DNA of 64,000 nt from Xiphydria camelus (lineage: Eukaryota > Arthropoda > Insecta > Hymenoptera > Xiphydriidae): NCBI GenBank assembly GCA_963678675.1, contig OY783192.1:320001-384000 (forward strand). The letters run 5' to 3'. A program made the position numbers and the translations under genes. Below, in pieces: positions 51,401 to 63,837 of the stretch (its first letter is position 1; every line of letters begins with the position of its first letter). The notes beneath the pieces were generated by a model. That model was not told the origin of the DNA, did not search any database, and saw only the letters and a list, made by a program, of their open reading frames with translations.

Positions 51401-53225
51401 TGGGAGAAAAAGAAGTTTCAAACAGGCAGGCCTGGAGAGGGCTGGAAGATACTCGATAAAGATTTTAGGTACGAATGCAAACAAGTGACCAAGAATCTGT
51501 CTCATAGAAGAAGTAAGACAAATCCTGAACAAGGACCCATCTAAATGAGGTGCAGAAATAGAGAAAGTATTCCAGAAGGTAGGAAGGAAGGAAGGAGGTG
51601 GTTACACGGTCGCGATGATCAGGCGGCAGCTGAAAAGTGAGTTAATAGGAGAAAGGCTGAAGGCAATAAAGTTGATAAGGAGGGATCAGGAAATATGAAG
51701 AGACTGGAGTAGAGTTGGAGAAGTCGTGCTGGGCTAGATACTATAAGGAAATTAAGATAGGGGTAGAAATGAAAGAGTACTGGAAGAAAGGAAATACAAA
51801 GGGTGGGTGCATGAACAGTGGGCGAGAATTAAATGTGGAAACATAGGAAAAGTAGGACAAAAAAGGGTATCCGGATCTTGTCTGTAGATTATGCAATTAT
51901 GAGCAGGAGGATTTACACCATATAGTGGTAAGCAAGGAGGTGAGGAAAGTGTCAGGGATAGGAATAATAGAAGAAATAAATCGACGACTAGGAAGTGGAG
52001 AACCACAGAATGATGGGAGGAATCAAGAAATGGACGAGAGAATTATAGAAATACTACAAGGGGAACCGACCTTGGAACTATGTGAGCTCGTAAGAAAATT
52101 TGAAAAGATGGCAAAAGAAAGGTAGAGGTGAGGAAGCAAAATGAATGAAGGTTAGATATAAGAATAACTAATACTAAGAAGTGCCAAAGATAAGATATGA
52201 TAGGTCAATTATACTGAAGTGCATTTCAGTGTTGTACAAATTGACCACATGCATAAGCTTAAAAGTTTAGAAGTCTAATAATAATAATAAGTTTATGAAA
52301 AGGTATATTCTATGCAAAGAGAGGCTGAAAACGCTGAACACAAATAGATACATATATAATGAACTCTTCCATAGCACATTCTTTTATCGTTAATCATCCT
52401 GATAAGAATCTTGTGTATGGAAGAAATTTACTCTTGAAAATCTCTCTATAATTCTTTACTCTCTATATTAGATGATCTCAGAAGAACACCATTCTTCCGC
52501 CTCTCTATTCTGAAACTTCCATCCTGGACTATTGTGTGTACGAAATATAAACGCACTTATTATACGAGAAAGAACCAATGAAGAAAGATTAGGAGGCCGA
52601 GAACTATTCAAAGGTAGCATATTCGTCGAAGAATTTTACCATACACGCGCTGAACCTACATTACAAGCGCAAGGAAACTAAATAACGATAGCGTGCTAAC
52701 CTGGTAACCAGATGGCAACCAAACGGCAACGCATTCTGCCTTGTGCGCGAGGTCGCTTTGGGGTAGAAGCAGTTCCCGACATTGGCTGTTGAACGTGCGT
52801 CTCTGTTTGGGATCGTGAATGGTAGTCTTGCACTGCCAGACCAATAATCTGCGACCACAGACCAACCATGCCCAGCCGTCCAAAGACACGCTGACGCTGA
52901 CGGCTGCGTTGCGATCGACGAATGTCAAAGCTTCCGTGACGAGGACGGGTAAAGGAGAGCCGAAACTCTCGACGACGTGACTGGGCGTCCTGCATATCAC
53001 TTGCACGGACTGATTCGAACGGCCGGACACGCTTAGGGCACTGCAGTGTAAAGGACAATATGCTTATCTTCACGATTGGTACAACGACGCGAGATATAGA
53101 ACGACGGGAAAATCAAGAAATATTACTTACGTGCTACTCTTCTTCAATGATTGTACGATCGACATTCGTTTTCGCGGGGAAGTTAGAGTCTTGCTCAAGG
53201 AATTGCTGACGTTGGTGCGATCCAT
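45403..53225 (-). CDS. Nup133: Nuclear pore complex protein Nup133
   Basis: Nineteen minus-strand exons close in frame to 1160 aa (human protein 1156): 53131-53225, 52701-53040, 50906-51223, 50644-50814, 50421-50553, 50158-50343, 49910-50069, 49576-49747, 49293-49452, 49008-49120, 48777-48883, 48446-48671, 48221-48364, 47877-48078, 47549-47708, 47153-47348, 46866-47060, 45651-45921 and 45403-45536. It is a scaffold subunit of the Y-shaped Nup107-160 complex of nuclear pores and, in mitosis, kinetochores. The N-terminal half is a beta-propeller (LVWQCKTTI near residue 107 is diagnostic). The C-terminal half is an alpha-helical stack with the conserved [15 protein letters not shown] block at about 847-861 and a final [11 protein letters not shown]. 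It is head to head with GCP2. The intron between exons 2 and 3 carries a retrotransposon remnant. Exon 11's acceptor at 48884 was chosen because it is the one that keeps frame; the small-exon edges are the least certain. Confidence 0.92.
51360..52290 (+). mobile_element. Decayed non-LTR retrotransposon 3' end inside a Nup133 intron
   Basis: On the plus strand, opposite to Nup133, a purine-rich stretch encodes broken pieces of a retrotransposon C-terminus. The block [19 protein letters not shown] at about 51867-51924 has the Cys-x2-Cys...His spacing seen after the reverse transcriptase of hymenopteran LINEs. It is followed by a 66-codon open piece (51925-52125). Frames shift and stop codons occur upstream, so it is dead. 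A short (TAA)n run near 52278 may be the element's tail. The 5' part with the polymerase motifs is missing. Confidence 0.6.
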
Positions 53226-53594
53226 ATTTTTCGCAACGCGAGGCAATTCGGTAAGTTAACACGGCAAGTGTGCTTCGAGGATGCCGAAGAACAGCTTTCG
53301 TCGTTCACGTTGGCGTGGCAATAAACATCATTGATTCATAATTTTAGGTTAGAAAAGTCGCACCGGACGCTTGGCGGTCCGATAAAATATTTGAATTTAA
53401 AAGCCTTCACGTCGGAGTCGAATCTCGCAAATCGAACTGAATTATCGAACACGGGAGTGCGGCTAATTTCTTGGCTGTAGACAGCTATGTGGGAGCTGTC
53501 ATTCAAATTAGTCAAATGTGAATAAAATCATAATTTATAGCTGTAATTTAATTCCATCGCCACAAATGCGTGTAAAGCATCGTCGGAATCAAAC
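53226..53594. promoter_or_regulatory. Bidirectional promoter region between Nup133 (-) and GCP2 (+)
   Basis: Only 369 bases separate the two start codons. There is no TATA box. Head-to-head housekeeping genes at this distance normally share a dispersed promoter; the exact start sites are not visible. Confidence 0.5.
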
Positions 53595-56500
53595 ATGAGT
53601 GTACCAGAAGCGGAGACGCTTAGCGATTTAGTGCAGAAAATGGTTGTGTCGCTGTGTGGTGAACAAAAACCAGGTGAAGTTATACTCTGTTTGTGTGATC
53701 AGCGAACGTGATATCTATTTTACGAATTTCCTCGCGTTTCGATATGATTGTACTTGTAATTTCCCACTTCAAATATACATGTTTTAAAGCAATGATGTAT
53801 CTATTTATCGTAAACTGTCGTTTACAATCGAGATACGAAAAATTAGTTTTGATAATTTACATACTATATAACTCTTTAATTAAAACAAATAGTATTCGGT
53901 ACTAGGTACAATATTCGTCATTATTAAAAGAGGAGAAATTAACGTGTTTGAGACTACTGAGGCTTAGCTGCTGACTACTGGTCCAGTTACCCTACTTGTT
54001 TTCCTCAACATTAGAGACAGGCCTTGCAGTGTCTTTATTTACCCTGAAAGTTTCTATTTTAGCTAACTATACCCTGAAAATACCATAACATTGTAAAATG
54101 TCCCGAAAACCACCCCATTTTAAATAATTTGAATACGAATGTAAGGGTACTCTTACATCTATGAAGTTGAACTGTTTAACTAGTCGGTGTTAACTCAATT
54201 AGCACGATTTAATATTGTTATAAAATATGTGTAATGTATATTTTACATTCACATGAAAATTATTTTTGTTGCCATATAAAGAAAGTTGATTTTCTTTTTA
54301 AATTATGTACTACAATGTATCTGTAGTTCCGTTATTCTATGTTTCTATGAAATATGTATACGAGTTGTGTGTTTAAACTGAACTGTGTTTAACTATATTG
54401 TAGAAACAAAAAGTATAAGAAACATATATCTGTAGCTGAGAGGTAAACAATCGTATGTCCATAAAAGAAAGTTTTCAATAGTGAGCAAAACAACTTCACC
54501 TTTACCCCACTGATATATACATGGAGATACTACCTTTTCAAAACTAAAAATATTGGCAACCCCAATAAAACGGCACTTACGATTTTTTTACCACAATAGT
54601 CATAGTACTTATAGTTATCATGAACACGGGAAACTTTTCAAAAAACATTGCCATTATTAATTTCTTATAGATGTGGTTAGAAGATCTATTAGATTTGCAC
54701 TGGGATTACTATCGTCGACTCAAGGAGTGGAAACATTACGCGAAGACGAGATGACGGTAGCGAGTCATATAAAGGCTAAATTATCACCACGCGACTCGGT
54801 GCAGTTTGACAAGCTGCATAACGATCTAAAGGACGGGGTGATTGAATATTTTTAATTTCCATCAAGATCCCGTGATAACGATAATGTGATTCATACATTC
54901 AATTATGAATTCCGTTACTAATTAAAAATGGTATTGCGTTTACAGCCACTGAAAAACAGAATAAGCGTCTTGACGTTCCTTCTCTACATGATGGGTCACT
55001 TCGTCGAACAAACTAAAGAGAGGAATTTCTCTTTTTCTGACATGCGGATAGGTCTGAGTTCTCCAGTTGCATCAACTAGTGGTAAGAAAAATTTATTGTT
55101 GATTCATCAGATTTCCTTTTCGTTGATGTACATCAGTGAGCATTAACTGCTGGAACATCTCTCCAATCCAAGAAAGTCCTGAAAAACCTGAAGGTTTCTC
55201 GAAATTAGTAACACATTTGGGCTTTTTTTAAATTCAAGAATGCACCCTTCTCGCGATTGTGTTTAGATTAATTTCAGATATGTGTGGCGGTATTGTTTTT
55301 ACGATTGAATTGACAAAATCCGAATTCGCTATCGGCAGTTCTTTACTGGTGTTAGGAACGATGAATCGTTGTCACATCGTTAAGATTATTTAAATAATGC
55401 TTGCTTTTCATCATTTTTGCATCGATTTAGGTCAAGTTTCACAAGGTTCCTCTTCCCACGGACAAATTGTTCCGCTCGGCACCACGGAAACGAATTTACG
55501 TGCATTTCCACCGAATCCCAGCAGAATATTTAACGAGGAATCCGTTTCCGAGGATGTTCTGGTCCAAGATCTGATCTATTCGTTTCAAGGCATTGAGGGA
55601 AAGATCCTGAAATTGGACTCAAACTACGGCTTTCAAATAGATCCGATGGCGAACGTTAACAGGTCGCACAAGCAAGCCGTTTTGAGATTGAGCGAATTGG
55701 GATACCTGCATAACGTCGTCAGGAGAGGTTTGGACAGAATGTCGACGGCCGGAGCAGGCAGAGTCGCCGATAGTTTTGTAGCGGCTCTACATCAGGAACT
55801 GTCGGAATATTACAGATTTATCGCCATTATGCAAGAAGAAGTTAACAGGTGCGAATGAGAGTTGTCACTCTTACTTGAAGTTTCAACGTGACAGCATGAT
55901 GGGCTTTTTTTTCCTCGCTACGAATCAATATTTATATCGAGTTTTTCTGCCCACACAGAGCACAGGCTCCATTGGGATTGAACGGTGTAACGCTCTCTCA
56001 TCTGCACTTGTGGGCGTACGATCCATTGGAGACTTTAAAGTGGCTGGCGAGCATTGTTAGAGCCTGCAAGGGGCGGAAAGGCGGAGCGTTGGCTTCTACC
56101 GTTTACGCTTTTAGTCATCACGGGGACGCTGGGGTGAAGAAACTCGTTAAACGAATATTGGAAAGCGTGTGCGAACCGCTGTACATCATGTTGATGCGAT
56201 GGATAACCGACGGCGAGTTGGACGATCCGTATAAGGAATTTTTTATCGAAGCTTGCGCGGATGTTGCCGGCGTCAGGATGTGGCACGAGAAATATCAAGT
56301 GAGGGACGGTATGGTTCCGTCCTTCCTAAATAAGTCGCAGGCAAGAAAGATCTTGGGAACGGGAAAGAGCATTAATTTCTTGAGGGAGGTTTGCAAGGAT
56401 TTCGCACCCTTGCAAGGTCGCGACACGGATACGTTTAAATGCAGTCCCGAAGAAACCAATGGTTGGTATAGACTTGGTGATGTGTATTTTGAATATAATA

Positions 56501-58828
56501 TTCTCACTGTGAGAAAACGACTTTGCAAAATCTTAATACATACTCGAATGAGTTTTATGGTGTTATTCTTCGTTCTCTATATTCTGATGAGAACCCCGTA
56601 TAGCCGATATTTCAAATACCAGATATTTATGAACGTTATTCTTTTCATGGAAGTTGAAGCATTTTTCGACATGGATCCCGACGGAAGCTTGCAAACCATG
56701 ATGGACGGGGCTTACAAAGAAACGTCGATTAGAGTCGTGGAAATATTAACTAAACAGTATCACCTTATGGACCATTTACAAGGAATCAAAGGTTACCTCT
56801 TGCTTGGCCAAGGACACTTCATTCAGCATCTCATGCATCTGCTGGAGTAAGTCGACTAAATTTTCTACGAAGAAGAACGAAATTACCTTCCGTATGTGCT
56901 TTATCTCTTTCAGACCTGAACTGGCTAAACCAGCAAATTCTTTGTATCCACACAACATATCGTCGATCCTCGAAACTGCGATCAGAGCAACGAGTGCAAA
57001 GTTTGACGATGCAGACGTGCAAAGACGCTTGGATGTTAGATTGCTCGAACCGTCTGAAAATGAAACTGGCTGGGATGTCTTTATTCTCGACTATAACGTT
57101 GACGGCCCGATTGGAACGGTAATGTAATCTTTTAAAGCGCCTTATTTGCTGATAATAATATTTTCGTAAAAAAATGTGTGTGTGTGTGTGTGATATTTTC
57201 CTTCCAGATTTTGGAGCCATGCCGTCAGGCGTATCAAACTGTATTCTTCTCGCTGTGGAGAGCCAAGAGAATGGAATCCATTTTGTCAGCGATTTGGAAG
57301 CAACAAATCACGTCCGCGAAGATATTTAGGAAGATGCCGGAAGTGCTGCCCATACAGACTCACATTCATCTCATCACAAGCAGTATGGTGCATCTGGTAC
57401 ATCAAATGCAGTATTACTTTTTGTTCGAGGTAAGCCACTGTTAGATAGGATAAGCGGTAGAGTTTTTGACACCTTAAGTGGACAAAATTTTCAGTAATTG
57501 ACATACCTCTATCTCTTTCTATGAATTTGTTATCAGATGGTATCAATAACTACCGAGTGTCAACAACTGTACCACTTATCCTATTCGCGTTGCGTGTAAA
57601 AGATTCTCGGGATTATTAGTTTTGTATCGCAGGTCATCGAGTGTTCCTGGGACGTATTTGCCAAGCAGCTGGGTCAAGCCGCGTCCCTCGACGATATTAT
57701 AGTCGCTCATAATAATTTTGTGGAATCCGTGAGACGGGGCACTTTATTAGACGAAGGATCTCAAGTTAGTATCGCACGCGCGAGTTACAATTTAATCGTT
57801 ATTAGTCTAAGGCCGGTATTCGTAGTCGCTACTTATAAATAAGCATGGACTTAAATTAGTATCAGAGGTCATTTATTGGTCGAGACGGCGACTTGAGTCG
57901 CGCTTATTTACAAGTTCCAGCTATGAATCCGGGCTTATCAATTTTCACTTTATACGACGTACTTATACCTTTAAAAAATTATTTTTTACTCTAGGAGCTT
58001 ATGAATCATCTGCGTTCGGTTTACGGACCGATTTTGGATCTGCAAAATCTCGAAGAAACTTTCGTCGCGCGCGCTACTCAAGAATACGAAGCAAGGCAAA
58101 ACGTCGAGGAGTTCACCGAAGTGACGAGTCGACAGAAGAAACAATGGGGTCGTACGATCAGTAAAGACGCGGATAATACTGAACGAGATAATACATTTAC
58201 GAAGTATTTGAAAACTCTTTCGATAGAACTTCGACTGCTGTCCAGAACGTACCAGGTAAAGTTTATATTATTATTATAGTTAATATTGCACTTCAAGCTT
58301 GGGAAGTACTGTTTTAGAAACTTCATCTTATCAAGGAGTCTCTCTGTGTTTACATATATTTATTTAATAGTGTACAAACTATAGGGTACATTAGTACATT
58401 TTTATACTTTATCCTCTCTGTGAACTTGTATATTACCATTTAGGACAATCTGCAAGACGAATATTTGCCTCTAGATACTTTTTAGGGAATTTGATAGATA
58501 TTAGAACAAATTTGTGTGACTTTGACAAATGGGTCTATTTTGAAAAAACATAAACTCAGAGTTAAAATCTTAAGAGAGACATTATTTCAGACATACATAT
58601 ATTTAAGAAATAAGTCAGAAGTATTTATCAACTGATAACCTTTATCTTTAGGATCGAGTGAAGAAATTTCTTTTAATGCTCGCATCGGCAGAAGATGTTT
58701 CGTTGCAATTACTCAGCGTTCGTCTTGATTTCAACGAATACTACAAAAGCAAAGATAGCCGTCTGGTAGCACCGCTCACGTATCAACACCGTCGACAAAG
58801 CGATCAGAGCTTCCTCGCATGCAAGTGA
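53595..58828 (+). CDS. Grip84: Gamma-tubulin complex component 2 (GCP2)
   Basis: Eleven exons close in frame to 828 aa: 53595-53673, 54671-54837, 54946-55081, 55431-55848, 55959-56461, 56660-56846, 56914-57118, 57208-57429, 57633-57764, 57995-58255 and 58652-58828. GCP2 pairs with GCP3 and gamma-tubulin to form the small gamma-tubulin complex that nucleates microtubules at the centrosome. The GRIP1 domain opens with [16 protein letters not shown] near residue 171. Further conserved blocks are [25 protein letters not shown] and, in GRIP2, [23 protein letters not shown] and VRLDFNEYY near the end. The start context AAAC-ATG is strong. Exon 6 has two acceptors six bases apart (exon start 56654 or 56660); 56660 gives the conserved Asn-Ala-Phe. 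The TGA at 58826-58828 is followed by C and then by a long in-frame ORF (next entry). Introns 8 and 9 each hold a small inverted-repeat element. Confidence 0.92.
57447..57590. mobile_element. Small inverted-repeat element in GCP2 intron 8
   Basis: ATAGGATAAGCGGTAGAGTT near the left end pairs with AACTGTACCACTTATCCTAT near the right end. Length is about 140 bases and there is no coding capacity. Confidence 0.75.
57808..57938. mobile_element. Small inverted-repeat element in GCP2 intron 9
   Basis: TAAGGCCGGTATTCGTAG and ATAAATAAGC on the left pair in inverse with GCTTATTTACAAGTTCCAGC and TATGAATCCGGGCTTA on the right. The sequence is different from the element in the preceding intron, so this is an independent family. 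Confidence 0.75.
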
Positions 58829-58837
58829 CAGTCGCCA

Positions 58838-59758
58838 ATGGAAGTTTTATCGACGCTTGCTAATTTAGCCCCGAGTATCAATGTTCATAATGGACGTTGC
58901 ATCGTTACCGCTAGAGAGGGAGTTAAACGTGATTTTAACTCGCCGCGGAAAACCATTTGCTTTAAAAATCCCAAGACTCCCTCGCCTCTCCTTTTGTCGA
59001 ATTGCGAGAATAATGCTTCCAGTTCCGTTTATTCCGAAGCGAAATCGCTGAAGATGAAGCTCAGCGCGAATAACTGCATTCAATTGAACGAGAAGATGAC
59101 AAGAATTAACCTGAGGAATGTAGAGTTGAGCAAACGGTCGTTTAAGGCATTTTTGGAGAGGGAAATTCTCTGTCATGCGGAAATGGGATTCAAGAAGAAT
59201 GCCGTTATTGATGACACGACAACGCCAATAACGCCATCAGCTGTCGAGTTTCAAGAAATTGCAGATTTTTCGCTGTACCCTCCTTTGGGAATTACTTCCT
59301 TCTTGTTGGAGGATGCAGATGCACTCGAATTAAATTTTGTTGGCGATCGTGCCCCCCAGGAAAGTCATGAACTTGTAAAAGATATTACTCAACGCACCCA
59401 AGATCGCTTAATCGACGATTCGAACGAAAGCGATAGCAAGTCTGAATTGCACATATACGAGAATCATTTTGCCATGGATTCCATGGAAACGCGAAAAAAT
59501 CCACGTTCTTCGAGCAATGAAACTTTCAGCGAAAAAGCGAACGAACCTTTCGTCGCGAGGGAAACATCCGACCAGAAGTCGCTGCAATTTTACGACGATG
59601 AGGACTGTTACGACGAAAACGGAGATCTTTTCATTGAGAAATCAGTATTAAGCGAAAGTCCTGTGGATATTGTTCGACGCAGAGAGGACGCGCAAACGGA
59701 GGGGGGAATTAAAAGGTATCGGCGAAAACGGGGAATACTCTTTTGTTGCGTCGGTTGA
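58838..59758 (+). CDS. 306-codon ORF directly downstream of and in frame with the GCP2 stop
   Basis: The ORF starts nine bases after the GCP2 TGA and is in the same frame, with no further stop for 306 codons. I do not recognise the protein. It looks disordered: rich in Ser, Asn, Glu and Asp, with an acidic stretch (DDEDCYDENGD) near residue 250, and it ends in a basic patch followed by two cysteines (KRYRRKRGILFCCVG), which could be a lipid-modified membrane tail. There is no intron signal inside. The order (UGA-C, CAG TCG CCA, ATG) allows three readings: a C-terminal extension of GCP2 by stop readthrough, a second cistron on the GCP2 mRNA, or a separate gene whose leader overlaps the last GCP2 exon. 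An unbroken length of 921 bases argues against chance in this AT-balanced DNA. Confidence 0.65.
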   Translation: MEVLSTLANLAPSINVHNGRCIVTAREGVKRDFNSPRKTICFKNPKTPSPLLLSNCENNASSSVYSEAKSLKMKLSANNCIQLNEKMTRINLRNVELSKRSFKAFLEREILCHAEMGFKKNAVIDDTTTPITPSAVEFQEIADFSLYPPLGITSFLLEDADALELNFVGDRAPQESHELVKDITQRTQDRLIDDSNESDSKSELHIYENHFAMDSMETRKNPRSSSNETFSEKANEPFVARETSDQKSLQFYDDEDCYDENGDLFIEKSVLSESPVDIVRRREDAQTEGGIKRYRRKRGILFCCVG

Positions 59759-61029
59759 AAGAGATAGTTCTGTCGTATCAGAGTGCTGCTAATTAATATC
59801 GCGCAACAATAATTTAGTGTCATACGCAAGATATCACAGTACAAATGAATCTCGCTAGAAACAAGATGCCTCCTCGCACCGTCTCTTTAACTTAATTGCA
59901 AATTTTAGACTATTTCTTACGTATCAAAGAGATCATTGGCATGAATGTCGCGGTGATAGTTCCGCCAGATGATCCGACAGATAGGAATGTATCCGTAGAT
60001 ATCTGTTTAGAATAATAGAATACGATAATGTGCGACACAAAGATTCACTTAGAATAGCATCGAGCAAGGCTTCGTACACGCTATGCGCGAGAAGATATTT
60101 TAATTACCTATTATCGTTGATTGAACAATCACATAAAGCACGATGTATTTTCACACAAAATAGGGGAACTGCCCACGGACGGCATGAATTGTAAATATGT
60201 CTTAGACTTCCGAGGATATCGTTGTTACTATTGTAGTACCAATTCATTTTTGTAATGCCATGGAATGCCATATTTTTCGGCCATTCGCACTTTTGTTTCT
60301 GGGATGTTCGAATTAGAATATATTAAAGACTTATTGTAAAACCTGCAGTTTTCTTGTTAGTGACACATATGTGTATAGGTACATAGATACATCCGTATGT
60401 ATATAGATCTAGATTTTATAATGCTATAATGGTGAGTATTTTTAAAGGTCTACTAATTTTAAACCAATTCTGACATGTGAGGCAGCACCTCCACCTCCTG
60501 GGGGACAGGTATCTGAGGGAAGGAGGTGTTCTGCTAGAACACTTTGCCGTCGCCCCAAGAGATAAATGTATTGTTTTCAACAGATCAAAGTAATCCATGT
60601 GATCCTGATTACATTCGAATAGTAATATTTCATGTCTACTTTTGCAGTCATTCGTCCCATCCCTTAAAATATTTTACCTTTAGATGATAATGTACATATA
60701 CTATTAGAGTCCAATGAAATCCTTTCCTTCTATTATATAAAATAGTTTTTGAATAAATGCGTGGACAAAACCGTGTCGCCAAAAACCCCGCCGACCTTGA
60801 AACCGGATGCGCGAAGCACGGACGGTTGTTATGCGGCCCTCCTCTTCCTCGTGAATTTTTTGTAATATAATTCTCAATTCTTTAGGAACCATATTTTTTT
60901 CTAGTGTTCTGTGATGTTTAATGTAAATAAGAATGGTTTACTTTATTATTGACTTGCTGCATGAATACAAAGTTTGTATACGAGCGCGCAAATAGCGTCA
61001 AGTGACCCTTACTAACGCTATTTCCATGA
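59759..61029. other. Convergent region between the GCP2-linked ORF (+) and PSMA3 (-)
   Basis: No convincing gene is present. A 62-codon open frame on the minus strand (60704-60892) has no recognisable features. A minus-strand AATAAA near 60942 is a plausible PSMA3 polyadenylation signal. Confidence 0.5.
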
Positions 61030-62049
<1,020 letters not shown>

Positions 62050-62577
62050 GTTTCACGAATGCGTTGAAAAGTTAGCGTAGTTAACGTTAGAAAAAGATTT
62101 GTTTATGCGCGGCCACGGCGTGAATAGGCGAAAATCAAAACTTGATTGTCAGTGGAGTTTGACAAAGCGCGATACGCGCTCTCTCGCGGGTTGTGCACGC
62201 GGTACGAAGAGCGCGTGAATGTTGATCACGTTTTTTCGAAGCGTAATAAACGTTTTTCACGGGAGAATGCTATTAAAATTAATAAATCTGCTCCCTCGAT
62301 TAATTACGTTTCTGTAACAAGATATTTTGAAGCAAAGGCAACATTTTCCGTAATTTTCTTTATCATTCACCACTTTGTCGTTAACCTACGCGAGGATCCG
62401 CGGGAGTGCGTGGTGGTGTAAATCCAGGAATCTCCGTAACCCGCGATTACACGCATACGGTGTCCGTTAACTGAACGAAGTAATCTATGCTATTTGGTTT
62501 GCACCATGTTGCGATCAGTCGCGATCGACTTTGCGTGAGTGTCCCGTTAATTCAAACAAGCATCAAATACCGAAATC
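62050..62577. promoter_or_regulatory. Shared upstream region of PSMA3 (-) and the Myb/SANT gene (+)
   Basis: 528 bases separate the start codons. A 91-codon open frame on the plus strand (62146-62421) overlaps the probable promoters and has no family features or splice signals, so it is not called as a gene. Confidence 0.4.
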
Positions 62578-63837
62578 ATGTCTGATCAAAGTGCGAGCGA
62601 TAGTGGAAGTTTGTGCCAGAGTCGCTCGTTGACTTCGCGGAGGCCTGGGAAGAGACTGAGGGACAGAAACTTCACGGAAAGGGAGAAGGAGCTTCTCTTC
62701 TCCCTCGTAGAAAAATACAGACCTATATTCGACATCAAGAAAAATGATACGAAAATGATTCGCGAGAAGGCACGTACTTGGAAGATAATTACGGTCGCTT
62801 TCAACAGAAACGTTCCGGAAGGGGAACGCCGGAAGCTCGAGTCTCTGAAGATGTGCTGGGAAAATAATCGAAAGAGACTCAGGAAAGTAAAGACGCAAGA
62901 AAAAGTACGTCAACTTTTTTTCGGATTCAACTAACTACGGCATAATACGGATTCAGTTGGTATTTATTTGGTTCGCTGAGTTCGGGGAATTGAAAGACGT
63001 TCGTTTATAGGGGAAACAGGAAAGTGTGGACATTGTAGAGGAGCAGCCAGGTCTTCTTGATGCGTCAACAGAAGTAGTATACAAAGGAGAAATGTGCTCT
63101 ACACCGAGTGACACGGAAAATTTTGAACCTTACTGTAAGCAGAGATAAGAGATGCTCGGGATTTTTTTATTCTAAATTGTGATTTGTGCTTATATTATTC
63201 ATTTACAGCTGAAAAAAATGCAGCATTTGAAAATCCTTTGACTTTTGGACGATTTAGTAGTTTTTGCCATTTAAAACAAAAATAAACTTGTTTTTTTAGT
63301 CCCGGCGGATGATGATGACACGCCGCGGGGGACGAGCGGAATTGAGCCTGCGGAAATGACGGAAACAGCCCCTTGTGTATGTGCACACTGCAAAGTTCTT
63401 ATAAACTTCCTCTATTTTTTATATCGATAGTTTTATATTAAAAATCATTTTTTTTCTCAGAATGACGCAGGATTTAACGGTTCAGTGGAAGCTTCAACGT
63501 TTTTGGAAGGATACGAACAAGGTTTGTTTTTTATAATCATCAAATGTGGTGTTTGTCAAAAATTAAAAAATATAATTTTACAGAAGAGAAAAATGAGACT
63601 TATGCGTCAGATCTGCGCAAGAAGAAGAGACAAACTACCTCGGATTTGGAAGACTTCATTTTGACTCGAACAAAACGAAGAATGACGAAAGAAGAGTTTG
63701 AAATGGAGCAGCACGAAATGAAAATGAAAATACTAAACTTCGACCACTCGTCAAAAATGAAGCAACACAAATTAAAAATAGCCATCTTAGAGGCTGAATT
63801 GAAGTTGAAACTCAAGGAATTGAATAGATACAATTGA
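62578..63837 (+). CDS. Myb/SANT-like DNA-binding domain protein
   Basis: Five exons, 62578-62904, 63011-63134, 63300-63376, 63461-63521 and 63584-63837, close in frame to 280 aa. Residues about 31-105 (FTEREKELLFSLVEKY ... ENNRKRLRK) match the Myb/SANT-like trihelix domain found in insect transcription regulators and in transposon-derived host proteins. Conserved Trp and Leu positions are present (ARTWKIIT, LKMCWENN). The middle is acidic and low in structure. The last 80 residues are strongly charged helix (KKEEF-type, ending LKLKLKELNRYN), probably a coiled coil for dimerisation. A nuclear role is inferred from family. No specific orthologue can be named. AATAAA signals follow at about 63944 and 63957. 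Confidence 0.8.

Noticed and set aside
60704..60892. 62-codon minus-strand open frame with a basic sequence
   Set aside because: It has an ATG but no family resemblance, no splice signals and no conserved motif; too short to call.
62146..62421. 91-codon plus-strand frame in the PSMA3/Myb promoter gap
   Set aside because: It overlaps the expected promoter of two genes and has no features.
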